From Nostoc sp. UHCC 0702 (lineage in GTDB: Bacteria; Cyanobacteriota; Cyanobacteriia; Cyanobacteriales; Nostocaceae), in NCBI GenBank assembly GCA_017164015.1, contig CP071065.1, positions 2,012,501 through 2,076,500 on the forward strand: DNA of 64,000 nt, read 5' to 3'. Made by a program: the position numbers and the translations under genes. This document shows, piece by piece, positions 1-7,543 of this stretch. Every line of letters starts with the position of its first letter. Position 1 is the stretch's first letter. The notes under the pieces are model-generated. The model was not told the origin of the DNA and did not search any database. It saw only the letters and a list, made by a program, of their open reading frames with translations.

Positions 1-152
1 TTGGTGACAGTCAATAACCAAATATCACGACCTTCGTAACTTTTGCCGATACTTTCTATTTGCACTAAGTGAGGAAATTCCTGTGCATAACTATGTATAA
101 TCTGTGTCAGGTCTTCGTAACGATAGTATTTATCAAACCGAACGTTTGGCAT
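1..152 (-). CDS. M14-family zinc carboxypeptidase, N-terminal part (runs off the window)
   Basis: Only the first 50 codons are present, read leftwards from an ATG at 152; the rest lies outside the window. The translation holds the motif YEDLTQIIHSYAQEF followed by IGKSYEGRDIWLLTV. This is the characteristic opening of peptidase M14 (carboxypeptidase A-like) catalytic domains, where 'SIGKSxEGRDI' precedes the first zinc-ligand motif HxxE. The zinc ligands are not in view, so activity cannot be judged. There is no signal peptide at this start. The gene begins immediately beside the tandem repeat that fills the region to its right. Confidence 0.75.
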   Translation of the reverse strand, partial: MPNVRFDKYYRYEDLTQIIHSYAQEFPHLVQIESIGKSYEGRDIWLLTVT

Positions 153-245
153 AACTTATACGATTTTGGATTTTGGATTTGAGATTTTGGATTGTAAATC
201 GCCTTGTGTGTCCTGGTGCGGGTAAATCAATCACACGCAATCATT

Positions 246-1550
246 CAGGACTTACGCAACTGTCACAAGCAATGGTGCGGTGTAACCGCGCCGTGCGCCT
301 AAACAACTACGCGATAAACATAGGAACAGCCGGACGTTTTAGTTGCTGAACTAAATAATTAGATAGTAGTCCATGCTTAATTTGATAAATTGTTTGACCA
401 GTTATATAAGCTAAATTTTTGAGCCGAAGCCAGACTAAAATAGCGCAGGCGATATGATTTCTTTGAATACGACCCTTACGGCATTGACATGATTCAATGC
501 CAGTCAATTGCTTTAATTCGCGGTGAAACTCTTCAATTTTCCATCGAACCTTACACACTTTTTGTACAACATCCGTAGAATCTTGAGATAAATCGTTTGT
601 AGCGATAAAATCCGTTCTGTCGGTCGAGACAGTTACTCGGAATAGTTTCACTTTTTTAGCTTGAGGAAACTTTTTTATTTTTATTATTTTACCTGATATC
701 AACTCCTCCTCATTCCAAGATAATGATTCAATCCTTTTATAATTTTCAAGACAATTAGTATCATCTACAAGTCGATTACGTTTCAAAGGACAATAATAAT
801 ATTTTCCTAAGCCATCAATGTATAACATTAATTTATTTGTGGCATACCAACTGTCCATTAACACAGCTTGGAATGGTAAAACCTTATGATATACAAGGTT
901 TTGCAGCATTTCTGTTACATGGTCTATTTTAGTTTTACCATCTGAGTCTGGGTCATAAATACGATAGTCAACCACCCAAAATTTTCCTTCTTCATGATTG
1001 ACATATATACAATTTATTAAGCCGATACCCTGGATTACACCATGTTGGTTGCCACTATATTGTCGTTTACTTGTCTCTATTTCTGTGGCGTATCGTTTAT
1101 CCAGCACCGTGTCATCAAAAACTAGATATGCAGTATCACTCACTTGGACGATATCTTTAACATTATCCCAAAGCAAACGAGGTGTTAACTTTTCATTTTT
1201 GAGATAACGGTTAATTTTATCATGACTGATCTGATCTAAATGCTCTGCCAAATTCGTGACTGTATAATTAATCTGACTGCTCAACAAGTATTGGCAATAG
1301 TTAAGTTTAGTAAATCTCATAAAATACAAGGTTTATTTTATGAATCCTTAACTCTATTTTCTCATAATTTGAACAAGGCTTCACACAGAGACACGACTTT
1401 AACTAATTTTCGCAAGCCCCTTGTTAGTAAGCTCATCTTTGCTAGTACATATGTCTTGTAGAAATGCGATCGCCTGTGCCAGTTGCGTCCATTATTCAAT
1501 ACATCTGTACTCAATTTTAGCGATCGCCTGTGCCAGTTGCGTAAGTCCTG
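246..1550. mobile_element. Complete IS element (IS701/IS4-like DDE), 1305 bp
   Basis: Perfect 17-bp terminal inverted repeats are present: caggacttacgcaactg at 246-262 and its reverse complement at 1534-1550. The match continues imperfectly for about 10 bases inward. The flanks carry the direct duplication tcatt (241-245 and 1551-1555). The insertion splits one unit of the 107-bp tandem repeat, and the repeat period confirms both the element length and the 5-bp duplication. It contains one transposase gene, read leftwards. Family assignment rests on resemblance of the transposase to cyanobacterial proteins usually annotated IS701. Confidence 0.9.
307..1320 (-). CDS. DDE transposase (IS701/IS4-like)
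   Basis: A single 337-residue ORF fills the IS. I start at the ATG at 1320 (MRFTKLNYCQ); a TTG three codons upstream is also in frame. Visible catalytic-core motifs are VFDDTVLDK near residue 70, LMDSWYA with Asp near 156, and a C-terminal KIEEFHRELKQ segment that supplies the Glu of the DDE triad. The frame is intact from end to end and the inverted repeats are perfect, so the element could be active. The family label is from recalled similarity; it could be placed elsewhere in the IS4 superfamily. Confidence 0.85.
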   Translation of the reverse strand: MRFTKLNYCQYLLSSQINYTVTNLAEHLDQISHDKINRYLKNEKLTPRLLWDNVKDIVQVSDTAYLVFDDTVLDKRYATEIETSKRQYSGNQHGVIQGIGLINCIYVNHEEGKFWVVDYRIYDPDSDGKTKIDHVTEMLQNLVYHKVLPFQAVLMDSWYATNKLMLYIDGLGKYYYCPLKRNRLVDDTNCLENYKRIESLSWNEEELISGKIIKIKKFPQAKKVKLFRVTVSTDRTDFIATNDLSQDSTDVVQKVCKVRWKIEEFHRELKQLTGIESCQCRKGRIQRNHIACAILVWLRLKNLAYITGQTIYQIKHGLLSNYLVQQLKRPAVPMFIA

Positions 1551-1800
1551 TCATTGTTCAAATTGGCATAACTTATACGATTTTGGATTTTGGATTTGAG
1601 ATTTTGGATTGTAAATCGCCTTGTGTGTCCTGGTGCGGGCAAATCAATCACACGCAATCATTGTTCAAATTGGCATAACTTATACGATTTTGAATTTTGG
1701 ATTTGAGATTTTGGATTGTAAATCGCCTTGTGTGTCCTGGTGCGGGCAAATCAATCACACGCAATCATTGTTCAAATTGGCATAACTTACTTTATATGTG

Positions 1801-2649
1801 CTACTTGAAGTAAAATAATAATCCAATTCCGACGATCGCTATAATCACGCCAGCGATCGCTCTCCAACTGACTTTTTCACCCATGCAGACAGTGATGGGA
1901 ATTACAAACAATGGGCTAGTCTGCAACAGTGTGGAAGCAATTCCCGCTGATGTCAATTTAATTGCTGTCTGTTGCAGCCAAACTCCTAAGTAAGTTCCAC
2001 AAAAGGCAGCAAAGCAACTTGCGAGAATTACTCGCCACGATTGCCAGTCAGGGGTGTTGTTTTTATGCCTGGAAAAATTGACCAATAATAGTATAACTAA
2101 TACGGCTGCACTCAAGCGCAATAAGGCAGCCCACAAGGGTGAAATACTGGCAGTGGCAAAGGCAAGGCGAGAGATAACTGTGCCAGTGGCATTTGTCATT
2201 GCTGCTAATAAACCACAGCCGATACCTTGCCATAGGTGCGTTGTGGAATTATCGGTTGTACCGGGAACTCGTTCTGTCACTACCCAAGCAACTCCCAGAA
2301 TAGTCAGCAAAATGCCACACCAAGCAATGACACTTAGCTGTTCTTTGAGCAATATCATAGCTGCGATCGCGGTCATTGGCGGAGCTAAAGTTCCTATAAG
2401 TAAAACGCGACGCGCCCCCAAATAATTTATGGCAGCTAGGAAAGCTGTATCACCCAAACCAATAGCCACTGCACCGCTGAGGAGAAGTAGACACAAAGGC
2501 TTCAGGGCAATATTTGGCAGGAGTTCGCCACTAATCAAGATTGTCACAACAAGCAGGGCGATCGCAATTATCCCTTTAATCAAGTTGAGGTGCAGTGGCG
2601 GAATCCTTTGTCCTACAACTCCATACACGACCGAAGCCACAGCCCACAA
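1801..2649 (-). CDS. EamA/DMT-family transporter
   Basis: About 282 residues with roughly ten hydrophobic segments in two halves, as in drug/metabolite exporters of the EamA (DUF6) family. The C-terminal half contains the usual glycine-rich GVIIAIVGIGLLF ending. The start is uncertain. Translation from the TTG at 2649 begins inside the first membrane segment, yet the frame stays open upstream and encodes GELAALAAACLWA, the normal family opening. No ATG, GTG or TTG precedes that segment, only ATT or ATC, so either a rare start is used or the gene lost its start codon. It is divergent from the CIRCE-controlled gene at 2950. The substrate is unknown. Confidence 0.8.
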   Translation of the reverse strand: MWAVASVVYGVVGQRIPPLHLNLIKGIIAIALLVVTILISGELLPNIALKPLCLLLLSGAVAIGLGDTAFLAAINYLGARRVLLIGTLAPPMTAIAAMILLKEQLSVIAWCGILLTILGVAWVVTERVPGTTDNSTTHLWQGIGCGLLAAMTNATGTVISRLAFATASISPLWAALLRLSAAVLVILLLVNFSRHKNNTPDWQSWRVILASCFAAFCGTYLGVWLQQTAIKLTSAGIASTLLQTSPLFVIPITVCMGEKVSWRAIAGVIIAIVGIGLLFYFK

Positions 2650-2784
2650 ACAAGCAGCAGCTAAAGCTGCTAATTCACCTTTACTATCTGTGAGGATAAA
2701 ACTTAAATAATTATTAAAAATAATATCAGTCCCGGAATTTATGCCTGAAACTCTTTAATAATACACCAAACAATTGAATAAAAA

Positions 2785-2811
2785 TTAGCACTCAAAGCTA
2801 GCAAGTGCTAA
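2785..2811. promoter_or_regulatory. CIRCE operator (HrcA binding site)
   Basis: The site reads TTAGCACTC, nine bases, AAGTGCTAA. It matches the CIRCE consensus TTAGCACTC-N9-GAGTGCTAA at 17 of 18 arm positions. CIRCE is bound by the heat-shock repressor HrcA and normally sits upstream of groESL or groEL. Here the next gene on the plus strand is the small ORF at 2950, 138 bp away; on the minus strand it faces the EamA transporter. Confidence 0.85.
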
Positions 2812-2949
2812 TTGTGAGATAAAGTTTAATTCCTCTGACATAGACGGAAATATTCCTTTTTTGAGGTAGTATTTTCATGTTTTTTAAGAGATAATTTGTC
2901 TAAAAATCAAAATCTTCTATACAGCTAATTACCAATTGGGAGGACTGAG

Positions 2950-3300
2950 ATGAAATACACTTTTGACATTATAGGCGTGTCTCCAGTTTGGCAATTTTTT
3001 ACTAATCAACAAGAGAGTCTACAAAAGCCACAAAACCAAGGAGTAGAATATTTAGGAACGCAGAAATGCACGCTGGATGCATTGATAGAAACTGTGGAAC
3101 CAGTACCAGCCAAATGGAATTGGAATACTGAGCAAGTGATAGATACAGTAGTGCAATTTTGGATGAATAACGCGGAAACTATTCGTTATTGGAAAGCACG
3201 TTTAAGCGATGCTGGTAACGATAATATATTAGTGGCAAGGGTGGCTGATATCACAGCTTTGCAAGCTGAATTTGAATCTCTGCTAGGTAAGAATTGGTAA
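2950..3300 (+). CDS. Conserved small protein of unknown function behind CIRCE
   Basis: This 116-residue soluble protein starts at an ATG preceded by a strong ribosome site (gggagga, 2939-2945). It has no signal peptide, no membrane segment and only one cysteine, and is rich in Trp and acidic residues. I do not recognise a named domain. The nearest upstream regulatory signal is the CIRCE palindrome at 2785-2811, so the gene is probably repressed by HrcA and induced by heat or misfolding stress; that is inference from the site. A stem-loop at 3398-3432 may end the transcript. It stands alone with no co-directional neighbour within 300 bp. Confidence 0.7.
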   Translation: MKYTFDIIGVSPVWQFFTNQQESLQKPQNQGVEYLGTQKCTLDALIETVEPVPAKWNWNTEQVIDTVVQFWMNNAETIRYWKARLSDAGNDNILVARVADITALQAEFESLLGKNW

Positions 3301-3397
3301 GCAATTTGGTATAAATTAACTTTATTTTGGGCATTGGGAATTGGGCATTGGTAATTCTTCCAGTGGACTAATACCCACTTGGCCCAAGTAGGGCATC

Positions 3398-3432
3398 TTG
3401 TGGGCAACGGACGGGCGAGACGCCCATCCCAC
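3398..3432 (+). terminator. Possible stem-loop terminator
   Basis: tcttgtggg and cccacaa flank an inner gggc/gccc stem, followed by a run of A on the plus strand. It lies about 100 bp after the CIRCE-controlled gene. There is no T-run on the plus strand, so termination in that direction is uncertain. Confidence 0.35.
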
Positions 3433-3600
3433 AAAAAAATTCTAATGTCCCAATTGAGGTTTGCCACACCACTACTTTATAAAAGGCGTCTCAATATTAA
3501 CATTGAGTATGGGCAAACTTTGTTTTTTCCTCTTCATCGCCTGTTTTGTAAATTAGATTTGCGACCACAACTGCTAACAAACCTACTCTTATGAGGGAAT

Positions 3601-4239
3601 ATGCTTGTAAAGTTGCAACAAATTATCATTAAACCTGGTCAACAAATGTTACTCAAAGATATTAGTTGGCAGCAGTTAGAAAACATTTTAGAAGAAATGG
3701 GAGAAAGGCGTGCAGCACGTATTTCTTATAGTCATGGCTGGTTAGAAATTATGGTTCCCTTAGCTGAACACGAAAAAGATAAAGAGTTAATTGGTGATTT
3801 AGTCAAAATTATCTTAGAACAACTGCAAATTGATTTTGAACCTTTCGGTTCTACAACACTCAAAAATGAGCGAATGCGGCAAGCAGTAGAACCAGACACA
3901 TCTTTTTATATTCCAAATCAAGCTGCTGTCATTGGTAAAAATCGAATTGATTTAACTGTAGATCCACCACCAGATTTAGCAATCGAGATTGATATTACTT
4001 CCCGCACTCGATTTGAGAATTATGAAATTCTAGGAGTTCCTGAACTTTGGCGATATACACAACAAGGTTTAGAAATTTCTTTGCTACAAGATGGCAAGTA
4101 TATTAAATCTCAATCTAGCCCTAATTTCCCTAATATTCCAATTGTTGAATTAGTCAACGAGTATGTTCAACAGTGTTTAACTATTGGTAGAAGTCAAGCT
4201 ATGCGTAATTTTAGAAATTGGGTGCAGCAGAATTTATAA
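3601..4239 (+). CDS. Uma2-family endonuclease-like protein (DUF820)
   Basis: 212 residues with the PD-(D/E)XK-type fold pattern of the Uma2 family, which is greatly expanded in cyanobacteria. Visible landmarks are the N-terminal ISWQQLENILEEMGERR, the active-site EPDTSFYI near residue 99, and DLAIEIDITS near 125 followed by YEILGVPELWRY. Those acidic residues form the predicted metal site. The ATG at 3601 has only weak ribosome-site similarity (gaggg, 3592-3596). The biological role of the family is unsettled; many copies are linked to mobile DNA. It stands alone. Confidence 0.88.
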   Translation: MLVKLQQIIIKPGQQMLLKDISWQQLENILEEMGERRAARISYSHGWLEIMVPLAEHEKDKELIGDLVKIILEQLQIDFEPFGSTTLKNERMRQAVEPDTSFYIPNQAAVIGKNRIDLTVDPPPDLAIEIDITSRTRFENYEILGVPELWRYTQQGLEISLLQDGKYIKSQSSPNFPNIPIVELVNEYVQQCLTIGRSQAMRNFRNWVQQNL

Positions 4240-4577
4240 CCATCTATAAACTGACATTTTAATTCAGGTAAATATCATCACATTATCATAGAATTTAAGA
4301 GGATGTTTTAAAAGTTTTGGGCGAATATAATTCGCTACTACACAGGCAAAGTCCACCTACCCTTCTCCTTCGGAGACGCTTACGCGAAGGGTTCTGCAAA
4401 GTAGTACGTGGACTAATGAAAAAGTAAGCATCTCAACCCGCGCAGGCGGGTTTTGTCTGTATAGGCAAGCCACTGCGCTATCGCGGTTCCCCGACAGCCG
4501 CGCATGTGGCGCGTGACTTCTAGTCGCCAGGGCTTTTCTGCGTTGTGAAAGATATCTCTGGCTGGCATAATTTAGTA
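4240..4577. other. Intergenic region with palindromic repeats
   Basis: No convincing gene. The stretch holds palindromic debris common in this genome type (ccttctccttcgg with cgcgaaggg near 4360-4392), the aacccg/cgggtt hairpin, and a GC-rich segment at 4480-4535. Confidence 0.5.
4435..4454 (+). terminator. Small hairpin with T-run
   Basis: aacccg, a six-base loop, cgggtt, then tttt-g. It is a short rho-independent terminator-like hairpin with no adjacent intact gene; it lies about 195 bp after the Uma2 gene. Confidence 0.4.
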
Positions 4578-4724
4578 TTATGAAGGATTTTCTATCAACT
4601 GACGCACATAGGGTTCGTGAAACGCCAAAATAATATCTTGTTTGGGTACACCCATTTCAACCAATCGATTGGCAATTCCTTGTTCCGTACCATCATGTTG
4701 AATCCATATTTTCCCATCTTTAAC
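4578..4724 (-). pseudogene. xisI-like C-terminal remnant
   Basis: On the minus strand, from just after an in-frame TAA (4725-4727) to a TAA at 4578-4580, the translation includes KDGKIWIQHDGTEQGIANRL and then GVPKQDIILAFHEP. This matches the C-terminal half of XisI proteins, the fdxN excision-controlling factor family that is widespread as XisH/XisI pairs in cyanobacteria. The N-terminal half is missing or frameshifted. The DNA upstream to 4825 still encodes a phase-shifted segment but no recognisable xisH. It is a decayed gene; identification is from the conserved WIQxDGTE motif. Confidence 0.7.
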
Positions 4725-4994
4725 TTAGGGTTAGTTTGGTAGTAACGCCCAAAGATGTACAAGCGATCGCATCCTCTTTTTACCTGAAACTGCCACAGGG
4801 CGATCGCATTCACGAACTGTTGCACCTAAACCTCAATAAGAAATTTCAAGTACGCACTCAGACACACCATACTGCCTTGGGATGAGTGGAAAGTTGATAT
4901 AAGTATCCTTTCATTTCATTTACAAAAAGACACAATTGGGTAAAATTAGTTAAAGCAATCTCTGCTCTTGTTAAACAAAGGCATCAGTAAACCC

Positions 4995-6065
4995 ATGCAG
5001 CTGAAACTCAGTGCATTTCGATTTCCTTTCGCGCCCCTGCTGCTAATTGCCCCGTTTTTCCTCTGGGGTACAGCAATGGTGGCAATGAAAGGAGTAATAC
5101 CCCACACCACACCGCTATTCATGGCAGGTGTACGTTTACTACCAGCTGGGGTATTAATTCTGATTACAGCAGCACTTATGGGTAAACCCCAGCCGAAAGG
5201 TTGGGCATCATGGCTGTGGATTGCTTTATTTGCGTTGGTAGATGGGACGCTATTTCAAGGCTTTTTGGCAGAGGGTTTAGTTAGAACTAGTGCTGGGTTA
5301 GGGTCTGTGATGATTGACTCCCAACCGTTGGCTGTCGCCTTGCTGTCGTTGTGGTTATTTCAAGAACACATTGGTTTTTGGGGATGGCTAGGACTAGGAT
5401 TTGGAGTCACGGGGATTAGTTTAATCGGCTTGCCGGATGAGTGGATTTTACATTTTTTTGACTCAGGGGTAAATGTCACAATTGGCAATTGGCAAAGTCT
5501 GTTTGCCAGTGGCGAGTGGTTAATGCTGTTAGCGGCCCTTTCTATGGCAGCGGGAACAGTATTAATTCGGTTTGTAACTCGTCATGTGGATGTGGTAACA
5601 GCTACGGGATGGCACATGATTTTAGGTGGATTGCCGTTATGGGGAATTTCATCGGTTGTGGAATCCCAACAGTGGCAGAATCTTGTACCCTCTGATTGGG
5701 TGGCTTTGGGTTATGCCACAGTATTTGGTAGTGCGATCGCTTATGGGTTATTTTTCTACTTTGCCTCTAGTGGGAGTCTCACTAGTCTCAGTTCTCTCAC
5801 CTTCTTGACGCCCGTTTTTGCCCTGCTATTTGGCAATCTCTTACTCTCGGAAGTACTCAGTCCCTTGCAATGGCTGGGAGTCTGTTTGACTTTAATTAGT
5901 ATCTATCTCATCAATCAGCGCGATACTTTGGCAGGGCAAAAAAACATCGTGTCTGTGGCGGAAAAAACTACCACACAGCCACAAGTTTTAGAAGCATCTG
6001 CTAACAAGTTAAATTCTGTAAACTTATCGGTAAGAGAATCTGAATCACCACAGAATCAAGTCTGA
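4995..6065 (+). CDS. EamA/DMT-family transporter
   Basis: About 356 residues with ten predicted membrane segments. The N-terminal half opens with LLLIAPFFLWGTAMVAMKGV, the classical EamA signature, and the second half begins near residue 170 (WLMLLAALSMAAGTVLIRF). A hydrophilic tail of some 50 residues follows the last helix. I use the ATG at 4995; a TTG nine codons upstream (4968) is in frame without a better ribosome site. Likely an inner-membrane metabolite exporter. It is not similar enough by eye to the EamA protein at 1801 to call it a recent duplicate. Confidence 0.88.
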   Translation: MQLKLSAFRFPFAPLLLIAPFFLWGTAMVAMKGVIPHTTPLFMAGVRLLPAGVLILITAALMGKPQPKGWASWLWIALFALVDGTLFQGFLAEGLVRTSAGLGSVMIDSQPLAVALLSLWLFQEHIGFWGWLGLGFGVTGISLIGLPDEWILHFFDSGVNVTIGNWQSLFASGEWLMLLAALSMAAGTVLIRFVTRHVDVVTATGWHMILGGLPLWGISSVVESQQWQNLVPSDWVALGYATVFGSAIAYGLFFYFASSGSLTSLSSLTFLTPVFALLFGNLLLSEVLSPLQWLGVCLTLISIYLINQRDTLAGQKNIVSVAEKTTTQPQVLEASANKLNSVNLSVRESESPQNQV

Positions 6066-6217
6066 TTGCCACAAACGAACAAGCGGTAATTAACAACTAT
6101 CACTTTATTAGAGAAATAGGCTTATAAGCGAACATTGGCACAATTTCTCAAGAACTTTATCGTTATCTAGTGAAACAAGCAGTTAAATCTCTACAATCAT
6201 CTTTGTTATCAAATGTT

Positions 6218-6550
6218 TTACTTCGAGATGTTTATGTCTCTAAACACGACCTGTCGAAGCTTATGAATACCGCTTGCTATCGTGTAGTTTACAGCAAGAG
6301 CGCTGAGACTATTGGCTGATGGTGGCAACTCAAAGCTCAGGCTTATTCGCATAGGTACTCCTTTAATCGGTCGCACAGTTAAAGATTTTCCTTTGTTCTT
6401 ACCAGCCTGAACCAGCCGTGCAGAGTACTCTTCACCATCAGGAGTAACTACTCTCGAAACACCTCTATCATCAGCATATACATAAAAACCGTAACCTGCG
6501 TACAATCCTGTTAACTCTTCTTGTTTTGTCAACATGAAGGAACAAGTTAC
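6218..6550 (-). pseudogene. C-terminal part of a secreted protein gene interrupted by IS200/IS605
   Basis: The frame reads VTCSFMLTKQEELTG, then YVYADDRGVSRVVTPDGEEY, and ends at a stop at 6218. Its 5' side runs straight into the left end of the IS200/IS605 element. The matching N-terminal part lies on the far side of the element at 8761-8934 on the same strand. Joining the two flanks restores one frame in which 'TCQRKLKL' is followed by 'VTCSF'. The paired cysteines recall cyanobacterial exported proteins of unknown function. The product is split and probably lost. Confidence 0.75.
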
Positions 6551-6575
6551 AAGTATTGGAGCAGAAAGCCCACCA

Positions 6576-6613
6576 GCAACAGACTGAAAATCCAAAAATT
6601 TTCAGTCTGTTGC
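6576..6613. repeat. Perfect 16-bp-arm hairpin at the element's left end
   Basis: gcaacagactgaaaat (6576-6591) pairs perfectly with attttcagtctgttgc (6598-6613) across a six-base loop. It sits inside an outer cccacc/ggtggga pairing, so it may be an insertion into the left-end stem used by TnpA. Confidence 0.8.
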
Positions 6614-6680
6614 GTCCTTCAGGGGTGGGATGAATGTGTAGCACCTTTAGGTGCAGTCTCATTATTAGGCACCTGCAAAG

Positions 6681-6779
6681 AAAAAAATGTCCCACCGGAT
6701 CATAAATATTTTGGACATAGTGTTGATATATTGGGGCTTTCGCCCCTTCGGGGCGAAAGCGACGGTGGGACATTTTTTT
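6681..6779. repeat. 99-bp inverted-repeat unit with inner GC hairpin
   Basis: The 17-bp arms aaaaaaatgtcccaccg (6681-6697) and the exact reverse complement (6763-6779) enclose a second perfect hairpin, gctttcgcccc/ggggcgaaagc (6736-6760). It could be a bidirectional terminator after tnpA, or a small palindromic insertion. Confidence 0.75.
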
Positions 6780-6792
6780 TATTGGAACTCCC

Positions 6793-7188
6793 TTAGCGAG
6801 TTTTTTGATTAGCAATATACTTTTTGATTGTCTCACTTGAAGCATCCCCAGCCGTTCCACAAAAATAACTTCTTGTCCACATTCAGGGCAATCTTAATAA
6901 ATGTGGAAACTCTTGCCTTAGTATCCTGGATGTATATCCCTTCAATCTAAACATAATTTGGTCTGGAGCTAAGGTCGGAGGACAGCTAACAAAAAGATGT
7001 ACATGGTCTTCGATAATTTCAAGAGCTAGAATCTCACACTCTAGCTCTTTTGTTTTTTCATAAAGCAATTCCTCAAGCCTGATAGCGACATTTCCAACTA
7101 ATACTTTTTTGCGTCTTTTTGGTATCCACACGAAATGGTAATTAATCAGAGTGACTGATGTTGTCTTGTGCCTGTATTTTCCTGGCAT
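6793..7188 (-). pseudogene. IS200-type Y1 transposase TnpA with premature stop
   Basis: The frame starts at ATG 7188 (MPGKYRHKTT). It contains NYHFVWIPKRRKKVL and the HUH motif DHVHLF (His62 and His64), then reaches TGA at codon 102. The same frame continues after the TGA as MWTRSYF, AGDASSETIKKYIANQ and stops at 6793. The catalytic tyrosine of this family lies in the ETIKKY segment (Tyr124), so the nonsense codon removes it. A single change (for example TCA to TGA) explains the state. Without read-through the protein cannot cleave DNA. Confidence 0.88.
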
Positions 7189-7282
7189 ATGTAAACTTTA
7201 TATAAATCTATGGTCAATAGGTCGTACCTATTGAGGATATGACACTAGAATAAAGAAAAGCATCTAATCAGGTCTAAATATT

Positions 7283-7510
7283 ATGCTTGCAGGTAAAAGT
7301 CCTATCAAGAGCTACAAGAATAATGATGTTAAAGAAAGTGAATCCGTCAAAATAAGAGGCAAGTGGCTTTATGCGGTTCGCAACCAAGGTGAAGCACTTA
7401 ATCTACTGGGTAAATACTCAGTTCATGAATTAGGTTGGGGTTCTAGTTATTATGATTGCGATAGTTTTACAGCCCAAGAGAAAGCGTTACTAAAACAGAC
7501 AATTAAATAA
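7283..7510 (+). CDS. Small hypothetical protein inside the IS200/IS605 element
   Basis: A 75-residue ORF between tnpA and tnpB, co-directional with tnpB and ending 33 bp before it. It is hydrophilic with mixed charge (KESESVKIRGKWLYAV near the start, HELGWGSSYYDCDS near the end). I recognise no domain. It may be a passenger or accessory gene of the element. The ATG at 7283 has no clear ribosome site. Coding status is uncertain, but the length and clean context make it worth listing. Confidence 0.45.
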   Translation: MLAGKSPIKSYKNNDVKESESVKIRGKWLYAVRNQGEALNLLGKYSVHELGWGSSYYDCDSFTAQEKALLKQTIK

Positions 7511-7543
7511 TTTAATTACAGTAGAGATTATTAGGTTAAGCCC

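Larger units (their letters stand above)
150..1789. repeat. 107-bp tandem repeat, three units, first unit split by an IS
   Basis: Units begin with cataacttatacgatttt at 150, 1567 and 1674, and a stub of a further unit starts at 1781. The spacing is exactly 107 bp between units two, three and the stub. Between units one and two it is 107 plus 1310 bp, which equals the IS (1305 bp) plus a 5-bp duplication. Each unit contains short internal repeats of ttttggattt type. Units differ by very few bases, so the array is young or homogenised. No reading frame of note lies in it. Confidence 0.9.

Noticed and set aside
3186..3467. A 93-residue minus-strand ORF
   Set aside because: It overlaps the CIRCE-controlled gene antisense and includes repeat DNA (gggcattggg); composition is not protein-like.
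6120..6217. A coding remnant (ISQELYRYLVKQAVKSL) next to the split secreted gene
   Set aside because: The stretch is short, has no start and matches no family I can name; not enough to call a pseudogene.
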